From an uncultured bacterium (lineage in GTDB: Bacteria; Verrucomicrobiota; Verrucomicrobiia; CAIQCK01), in contig CAIQCK010000121.1 in NCBI GenBank assembly GCA_903870275.1, positions 124,001-188,000 of the forward strand: a DNA stretch of 64,000 bases, given 5' to 3'. Positions 63,401 to 64,000 of the stretch are shown piece by piece. A model generated the notes under the pieces. That model was not told the origin of the DNA. It saw only the letters and a list, made by a program, of their open reading frames with translations, and made no database searches. The translations under genes were made by a program, and so were the position numbers. Position 1 is the first letter of the stretch. Every line of letters begins with the position of its first letter.

Positions 63401-64000
63401 CGCTTACGACATGCAGGTCGGTCCCGCGGGCGGCATCCTCGCGCCACAGGCAATTACTGCGACCACCAACAGCGTGGTGATCTTCACCAACCAATACAGC
63501 TATACGGGTGTGACGTGGGTGCGGCAGGGCACGGCGCTGATCCTGAGCAACGCCACCGGCTCCGTTATTCCGGGCAACGTGAACATCGGCGATTCAACCA
63601 CGTTAACGCCAACGTTTAACAGCATTGCCGTCGTCCAACTCGACTTCAACAACCAGCTCACCAACACCTCGGTCGTCAGTTTCTACGGCGCCAACAACAA
63701 CTGGGCGTATCTGAGGCTGATGGGCAACAACCAGACGGTGGGCGGCATCCAGAATTTTGACACCTTCGGTGTGATCGAGGATACGGAGAATGATTGGGTG
63801 GACAACAACGTGATGCTGACCATCAGCAACAACGTGAACTACGTGTTCAACGGCGTCCTGCGCGACCGCGGAAGTGGTTCCGGCACGGGCTTCCTGATGC
63901 TGACCAAGAACGGGACGGGCTTGCAGGAGTTGCAGGGCGGCAACATCAGCTACTCCGGCCAGACGATCATCAACCAGGGCACGCTCATGTTGCTGGATGC
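42477..64000 (+). CDS. Giant autotransporter-associated beta-strand repeat surface protein (3' end beyond window)
   Basis: One frame runs from ATG 42477 to the window end, at least 7,174 codons, and the 3' end is missing. I checked that the frame holds at ten points (for example 45003, 48480, 52260, 57300, 62460). A signal peptide (GGWLLCLLLAALCGTPALAQ) leads into more than 30 repeats of the type GTLILAGNNTYAGGTIVSNGVL, the autotransporter-associated beta-strand repeat. Two PA14-like modules interrupt them, at about 49557-50010 (GLVGEFYQLSGG...GTYYFQMSGDDAQVMWIDG) and 52839-53265. It is very rich in Asn, Thr and Gly and nearly free of Cys. It is probably a long beta-helical surface adhesin or sugar-binding stalk. 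AAGGA at 42450-42454 fits a TTG start at 42462 better than the ATG. Confidence 0.88.
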   Translation, partial: MQTESVDRRVVTTRRGGWLLCLLLAALCGTPALAQQGSPIFWIGDYSALWSTNAYWSGGSPPYPGEFPYLTTVDPGFTRVITYDNSAYSGVGSFYMAQNANATNVLIVTAPFSVTTDMILAASNGTIQLWIQSGSVVQGQYGGSLTMSNAVGASSILTIDAPATLVANNVIAFGTQITNAGTVTSPGYIYLTNNAGWAQIGGQVSATALTNAFGSTFRMSAGRASFTNGVDNEGLFALTGGTNAAYVFINGTNGLVTQGGGQVDALAAVNYGTWTISNGVANLTNFIAGGGVNLGGPGLLFPATGVTSVLNVSGGILNVTNLYNGVQLPGVINITGGGLMTVRNGSVSSANTGTVNVTGGTLVFLAAPNLADFTNGVGTLNINAGGVVVVPAINNGNGTGTIDFNGGTLQFSSNATVGGISNLFVGNGGATFDTSNYTVTLTESLAPFPGSSTGGLIKAGAGTLILSITNGYTGPTVISYGSVLIGDTNFISANSLIIAAGGSIGPTNLLTQAFLDWLNTRVASPIAGAVVTSVNDNNNLLFYGNLANAFLGSAAPSGAVYNGVAAWTNSSTLRFGGGSGLLIYPFAISPVSGESNLLVGPVGGDSMSVVQLNSPASIYSGGTIINSGTLKLGYRYVMGSPTGTVLVTVNPGGALDLNGWDISGLSQTVMISGMGIGPQAGALYNSGPNLVNVGLRNVTLTGDAAIGGPGNRMDIAGVLNGNGNRLFKVGSNQTYIAGSGYITNIPFIVINGGLFGIQGAGQLAGAGATVIQAYTGGTFGVYGSLTFTNALQLYGGTFQNNGPAGSSITTWNGPIAANGTTNLFDTGPGLAMIINGAISGPGAVEKIGANTLILAGNNTYAGGTIVSNGVLQFAVTNAIPAANDIAILSNGVVQFNFTNIQTGLNRLDPTNAVGVVALMAANINNNIDLSTPNLSNVWLGAVGPVSYSGSITPYGGLYQLGGGGGTLILNGNNLQSPGTLVLGGPQAGVVLINGSNSFGGAAANTIINNGGVLSIASEAAIGGVGAGLTFSGGTLQVRDIVLTSLDNLAVNWTNSPAGSGFNGVLNINNNGSVFTISENIIGAGITNKWGYGTLVLSGNNDFSTSMVIQAGAVLMQGPNALGIADSPLNTVSVSSGAVLQLAGNIVTTLVPVTLNGGGIGYGGFNNNDGALRNISGMNTFNNPITLGQASRINADAGSTLVLAGLLNDTNRALTFGGFGNIVVSNNIVGGGALIKDGYGTLVLAATNTGTMSLISGTVELDYSVSGIIGGLLASNAALTLGGYGMGTTTGGTLFVNGPTLGGGVTQSLSATTINAGYNTITVSNNGGVVVVNLGALLRGMPLNPNNAYPMSNGIVNFAFVPGASTILTTTTTNNNSGVLGGWATVNGSDWAMVTNVLGAGSSALEILPFTNYVSFANSGIFLNGSNQNIRLTSTGATASTYGFYFGSAGNSTVTVNSILANGSGMSVITNNGQTLRLGQSGGVFVPTNAGGLTIGAKPNDGYLTAGGANGQGGELVFINYSANPININASITTNGFNTNMAVSFNGTGVFNIYGNDVRDPSNINTNGVVSLTQALDNVTYVNGGTVNYFGTNIQGGQLMVRGGTLNFVAGSSNNFGWNSVVDGGLLNINGAVTFNYTTNGGLIIGNSNNSRGVVTVGGVGAMVSSNLLLGNSFGAAGAMYQTGGTVTLIGPSGTLVLGYGSAVGGYGYYRITAGQLLPVQMGQYAGNGVFDIMGGSVMPSVWWLNAWAGIGNSVVNFYGGYGRNPAGNPYTMQYAANMSANSLLNVLGGTFDTSFNNQPLEMMRAGATGNSGSVINLSGTGLLIANKIQASQAPTALNPAIFNFNGGILQASSNGVNTANGSTFMQGLTAAVIYTNGATIDSGTNVITIAQNLLAAVGFGLTNITVANGGVGYIGDPLILITGGSGTGATAVAQVDLTPGDAQYGQITNILITSAGSGYLSNDWLTVQMFGGGPVQAGQLGAFSFGTNVGGGLTKIGTGILTLAGSNTYTGATILGGGELSVSNDWNIAGPGSTLVFSGGLLQVTGTTESNMDSHVVNWNTFNGGFDIANASAIFTTTNIIGGTNGFTKIGAGLMLLTNNNTYTGNTLIGGQLEISSLGAFGNTTGRTVCYNGAVFITTNTVSNAALLGRLAIITNTFVLALTSNTSENLDFSMFPSAYLGVYTGAVVTYTGTLKASQNNFLLGGGGGTLVFNNEQIGGTPNYISIGYTNLVIGLPGTLPGTVITTNNFANYGTTTISPGNTLILGGTNTGGGNSGMIGFGTLIDNGTLIINRTNTVVLNNLVIGGGGIVKSGSGTLVLNQNYYNTNGVTVTAGSVILSNAVLNGALTLTNGVTVTALGSTGLVGEFYQLSGGPTGTNFNNIAGQQNHFSTLNPAAIANINAINPNFDYGAGSNPNLNFPVPFNALNSVNFEGRWLGTFAAPTTGTYYFQMSGDDAQVMWIDGAVVVSNAVAGVLSQGSIQLSAGNHTILFTYDQGTGGYGIFANVLLPGSNSYIKLPNSMLSSGPAVYSLSGDALSTLILSNEQFMVVQTNDAAFNGTITDKGFTSSLYKLGTNTLILAGSNTLGGGAILGAGRLSVSNDFNLGGNSPPVTFDGGLLQITGTTMTNLTGHAVNWSNFNGGFDIANASNVFTITNSIGGLGNIYKYGTGTLVLAGSNAYTGVTVINGGILQDANAFAFGSNQILSINGGTLDLNGYSLIISNLFFSSGFITDNGLPGFVNTVVLTNLPVSTFGGVFADGANGRQLALTVYGGNSLILTNNNTYSGNTLLNTGVTVVLGGLFGGLTGTTNIVLNQATLILTNLPTTNNSYRISYNAPLWFDSATYNFTNDGSVAVYAETNGTLNLMGGTNTVAARQLAAGGISMVTFGALNRATGAMLNLSGVGIGQSSQNIVSVTVTNQVTGGTIIPWATINGTNWATYNTAINSLSNYYTYTMGGADFTWQPTSDVLISNFFLLTGARTINSLNMAQTLNATGNFGGNLLLLASGGLIVNGTNWGLTLTNGTLTAGGGSAPAELIIIQNSVMTMSNYVTIVDNSAMAVTLVKAGPGTILVGSTSNTYSGGTIIDAGTIYITADSVGTVLSGVPAGSLGAVGGALTLDGGILEVTNSFALANRLVTLGVAGGTFNIDTGSVLSITNQIGGVGALFKTGYGTLAITNSLNIPNTYSGGTIITNGTLYINADNNLGAAGSPLVFSLGGVLRVASNGPASNFTFNSRPVFIGTNGGIINMDAGAGLTITDTVSGVGALSLIGSGTLTLGGNNTYTGGTFLSNGVLVINGNNVLGGGALYLDGVLTNAVSTYGTGVVTNFVTGASLAVNSGNWVVTNAWTLMTNTYQTNVYFGTNSWTTNLNVAATVVNIGANSGLTLSGPAVNTWSNFSLGALTKTGPGALTIANNTYYGGGTFVSGGTLILSNNAVLNSPLTISNGATVISYSSPGLVGEFFTNSIYLAISNGSTFSTLQSFFASNNAKQIFFGGYTNAFDYPNNTTLLPFQNTNNVVARWQGQFNAPTNGLYQFNLTAADDQGAIFIDGVRVTSGGNGATGVANLTAGTHNIQIFEANASGAYGVSVYVILPGGFMAQPLSNLWLSGSGPAVAGLSGDANAQLFLSNGVLLISETNNSTFNGYITGAGGINKLGTNVLTLTGLTNNYLGGTIFSAGELSISSLNSLGNSTNVLTFAGGILQIVGTTVNNLGSHPINTNAGLTFNGGFDIATVGNYFTVTNVLTGPLFSSIGATASGGLIKNGAGTLVLTGSNTFFGGVTINAGTVQVGNLQALGLTNLVTIQSGGIDLFGNNLVIGGLVGGGLGVITDTSPGVGVSTLIISNVFSTFAGSTNIFGGTIVDGLTRKLALTVSIPAFSAANVLVLTNNNTYTGPTVINAGANVTLSNFLGAISGSTSITVNAGGVLTIFNAQGANNTNRINDNAVLSMAGGLFQFTNDAGTNYYYEGISNLVAVAGGSIIGVGRYSIPAGATNILAFTNVSRVLGATLGFVGTNLGYSVSNMVQILNPANTNLVNGIIAPWMYANSTGQWDFATYNGTLNSVSNYTYVAGNILNNVNGADTSFGSGAGAWAATNNLKFIGNNNTLWLTANRTNYTLSVEAYVNTTGNLNLAGYGMNIGGGGLLDDTVPGNNDIIYGGYITAGLSPGVNELVISRMTTAGGSLYLRNAIVDNVINGVLAPVLLTKNGAGQVVLETMSNNYSGGTIIANGTLMIGAGNDYLETVSPLGSGAVTVQPGAQLYFGGSGGVIITGITYNITNAININGGNLFVQGGNQHLTGPISVTGVTNSTLSANIAFNDLYLDGAVTGTGGLRVVTAGNGGAVFLTSPNNTYSGGTIVDGGFLFLGSTNSLGTGPLTVNTLGGIGPTNAVDQNFANFLNQQLPATGALVNLMLLVNSANNMDWSALASLTNTYLAPAPGRVVTYNGTLNPANGNYRFNGSAFYGSALIVGSSLSGTNTLTMGPNGVVVLTNNNSYSGWTYIGGGTLQLGTNTPYGMIGSGIVTNNGSLVIARTDALTLSNYITGSGSLVKNGTNVLTVANNNFYTGGTIINGGTLQAGMTNAFGSGAVTVNNGAVPNFAGNFYNLPGVLDLNDQNLVIGGLSGQLGSLVTDNSTNGGYTALSLNQGGNLNYFGRIQDGAMTDVSVFKYGAGALALGGSNAYSGGTFVSAGILRATYGIGLPTNGNLVLATNGVFETGVNFTNALGAGPGQVQLLAGGAAGFSPNGIYGFEAYGTSIVVNLGGMTNTIVWGSPFFSTTQLVLNAGSTNNILTFQNSLDLNGGQRNVSVVGSTSIISGTILNGNLSTNAIFQKEGAGWLYVTTPMNFTGEIVADQGTLVLPTSNNVTGNITIGASSTGNNGTLYIFADNSIGGSSNVLVLNGGGTLRTTNNIAFTHPIAMGQDANITVDYGSTLLESNAISGTHIITLSGQGTLILTGSNNIYAIQFNGGNLLANSNNLIGIMTGGDTGIKANVYGAIGPNSTYTLDQTYLNFIMWGVIRSPYTNYFGSVVLGTDSVNNLNFSAPLWQTNGAGFTNVFGLTNAFLGAANGTWTYSGVLSPWTNSTLGRSIFGAGTFASTNVFLLGGGNGTLIYAPAIGGPTNVIIGPATTGTTGTYGTVWFTNYNTFVGTAAVVGSTLRASDGIGLPTTANLMLSGGVFEVYSQPGGTSFTRTLGTGAGQVWLASGAPSGFSTTNGPLTLFFPNTNYVTWGSAFFNPSMLVLNTNTADSLLTFANDLNLGGASRTIVVGGTATSLVSGAIFDNVTAFDQLVKGGSGTLILNGNNMFFGLTITNGTVQMGSPMALGSIGVYIADLNQTAAAPIVLGGGAVLDLNSYSPIIQSLAGAVGSVITDTSTNPGVSTLTVWMSANAANAANTFAGTIQDGPIRDIALEYGAQGRGNTTYSLTLPYANYYSGGTWIFGGDVLIGSTNSLGTGPIALTSGGGLGPAYAPLDQGFLNWVSSRSTNGPITGVLLMQSLSQNINTNNLDFSSGALTNAFLGVAYGNTVLYTGKITPGGSTYRLGGGGGTLFFTQVLSDLSGPMNLELGPPGASTAPNGGGVVYITNTMTYTGSTLVRQGITLYLSNAVGVALSSTNILIGQSWTEAMGNGGVNGSGVKQPQVILGAPQQFTNTAIITFNGGPALQGNIGNQADNPYLILNGNNQTVAGIFDGTGLAVISDREANNINASAILTVSNNINCYFYGYFRDYNGGMAPIGEPNLGLTKQGTGTLELAGSQINYSGPTLISQGTLILSDWGFQELNGVANNSGSIGDQPGVGYITNNATLILDVSGSTRNNPSVLVYPVTGSGNLIKTGPNALRLDFAGNGAPNTDIIAETMPFTFQGGSIMISGPTFGAATQNFDNLTLVGYDTLNTTNGPFNGAVFSSIRAMTWTTGAVFNVAPMGNSAIYNTDPTWGSGNPNFGTTKAGAFIAGWMIYNQNDFAAYNAQGIYTNFTAYANIVTNYINNNVYWAPGSNVNMNGSAYIAGPGSVNSIKFNSANPYTVTLNATNVINSGGILFGNAVTGVVGNAVGFYGGTITSGTNELFFIVNNQTINRRQNPTNIIINSVIADNGATNVSVVVASIANWPTINLAYDQGEILRLASTTNTFSGGLILEGGAVSFDSDQSLGAVPTSPVTNIIAASGYSWLRNNWAVTLNANRGIYIGTSAVLDLAADAERVMAPLTVPGSISGPGRLILGSVDRDTQVYLLGTNNGLTGIIEIQGMAYAVEGVGLSTNANLILNGNGGGRGSLETFGTFTRSLGAGADQFQLWSANQPNVMWAAGQGGFAGVGGALTVNIGGNGAPLLWGQAYFNPGALYFGNESLPTSFPVTWVNPIDLGGAQRTISVVGVTTGIISGSITDGTMANLGNTPQYGYGGLTKDYNGVLWLQGTNSWLAPTYIVEGVLRGVDGVNIPNVSPVIMVKGTYLTFNGYFNPAPGNLFAEAVWESSNNITRNLITSALTPYNPANSYGMTTNSISLVADGGAAGFSAQGAPITVNLGNNGSTIVWSNAAAPAMGIVAAANTATITLATNDTSQLRVGMLVTGAGVGANIYITAINPYYNQFTISAAITSFGNLSFSSFDPQTLVLNSMYADSTLTFANGLDFNGLNRAIFVGANTAIISGAITVTPNNIYPGMPVSLIKNGFGTLVLANTNTLGNGVVLNAGELQIATDANIGGSNAPIFFNNGILGISNPALTSIDATHPINMSNFSGGFDVMNTGSVFTLAEALVGNGIGNVLVKNGPGTLRLSGLAIGGAVSVNGGTLDLDGWGITAGGLNGAAGTIVTDNGYNSYPYGVSAIVLQGQVTNGVNNFAGSINDGPNRKISLVLNAGALYLSGSNNNYTGGTYVNGGDLFLAFTNSLGSGPLMLTNSASGIGILGGADVNQSFLNWVGQRVTGAFNGTLLLTTNSAANFNFGLGNFSNAYLGVGYGFTSFYSGIITPANGAYRIGGGGGTFIPTQIYSGAYDMQVGPAGGILAPQAITATTNSVVIFTNQYSYTGVTWVRQGTALILSNATGSVIPGNVNIGDSTTLTPTFNSIAVVQLDFNNQLTNTSVVSFYGANNNWAYLRLMGNNQTVGGIQNFDTFGVIEDTENDWVDNNVMLTISNNVNYVFNGVLRDRGSGSGTGFLMLTKNGTGLQELQGGNISYSGQTIINQGTLMLLD

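Noticed and set aside
58809..63494. Minus-strand open frame of 1561 codons
   Set aside because: Same antisense effect of a repetitive GC-rich gene. The plus strand carries clear protein repeats in one frame throughout.
43867..64000. DNA repeats of the giant gene as a CRISPR or satellite array
   Set aside because: The repetition is at protein level with variable spacing and degenerate DNA. There are no identical repeats or unique spacers of regular length.

Overview
The window is high-GC bacterial DNA, densely coded on both strands. It most likely comes from a Verrucomicrobiota-type (PVC group) Gram-negative bacterium. This is inferred from gene content: a giant autotransporter-associated-repeat surface protein, a porin plus multiheme cytochrome pair, a large secreted glycoside hydrolase, and a dockerin-bearing M64 peptidase. 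No rRNA gene is present to fix the taxonomy, and I saw no tRNA genes, CRISPR array or insertion sequence.

Layout. 1-5.1 kb: the end of an unidentified gene, a ferritin with a strong terminator hairpin, a Tat-exported FAD oxidoreductase, a NapH/NapG-like membrane ferredoxin fusion and a secreted M23 peptidase with PKD-like domains. 5.2-13.8 kb (minus strand): a DUF2127-type membrane protein, a 1397-residue GH2 glycosidase, and a methionine synthase split into two genes by a short heptamer repeat carrying in-frame stops. 13.8-18.3 kb: a non-coding stretch with a decayed gene fragment, a membrane-anchored protein overlapping an M64 peptidase gene, and a convergent 4Fe-4S protein. 18.7-30.1 kb: a respiratory complex I operon, nuoABCDHIJK, two NuoL/MrpD-like genes around an 86-residue membrane protein, then nuoM and nuoN. 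It has four antiporter-like subunits and no nuoEFG. 30.4-34.5 kb: an octaheme DmsE/MtrA-like cytochrome, an MtrB/PioB-like outer membrane porin, an FGE-fold protein and a 35-residue membrane peptide. 34.5-41.8 kb (minus strand): a tetraheme cytochrome, a four-cluster ferredoxin, an NrfD-like quinol subunit, a heptaheme NapC-like cytochrome, a histidine kinase with a CxxCH motif in its sensor domain, and an NtrC-type sigma-54 activator. 42.5 kb to the end: one open gene of more than 21.5 kb encoding a repeat protein that runs off the window.

How it fits together. Complex I would feed the quinone pool. The NrfD/ferredoxin/tetraheme module (resembling the Cbc4 type of Geobacter) and the NapC-like heptaheme protein would pass quinol electrons to the periplasm. 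The octaheme cytochrome and porin would carry them across the outer membrane, giving extracellular electron transfer.

The strongest new observation is regulatory. Upstream of nuoA, of the octaheme/porin genes and of the tetraheme-led operon lies the same arrangement: two copies of a 14-bp element (GTGAAACYGCKCAA-like) exactly 22 bp apart, then 88, 88 and 89 bp later a TGGCAC-N5-NTGC sigma-54 (-24/-12) promoter. The only sigma-54 activator in the window is the response regulator encoded between these operons, next to a putative heme-sensing kinase. I infer a redox-responsive two-component regulon controlling the whole electron chain.
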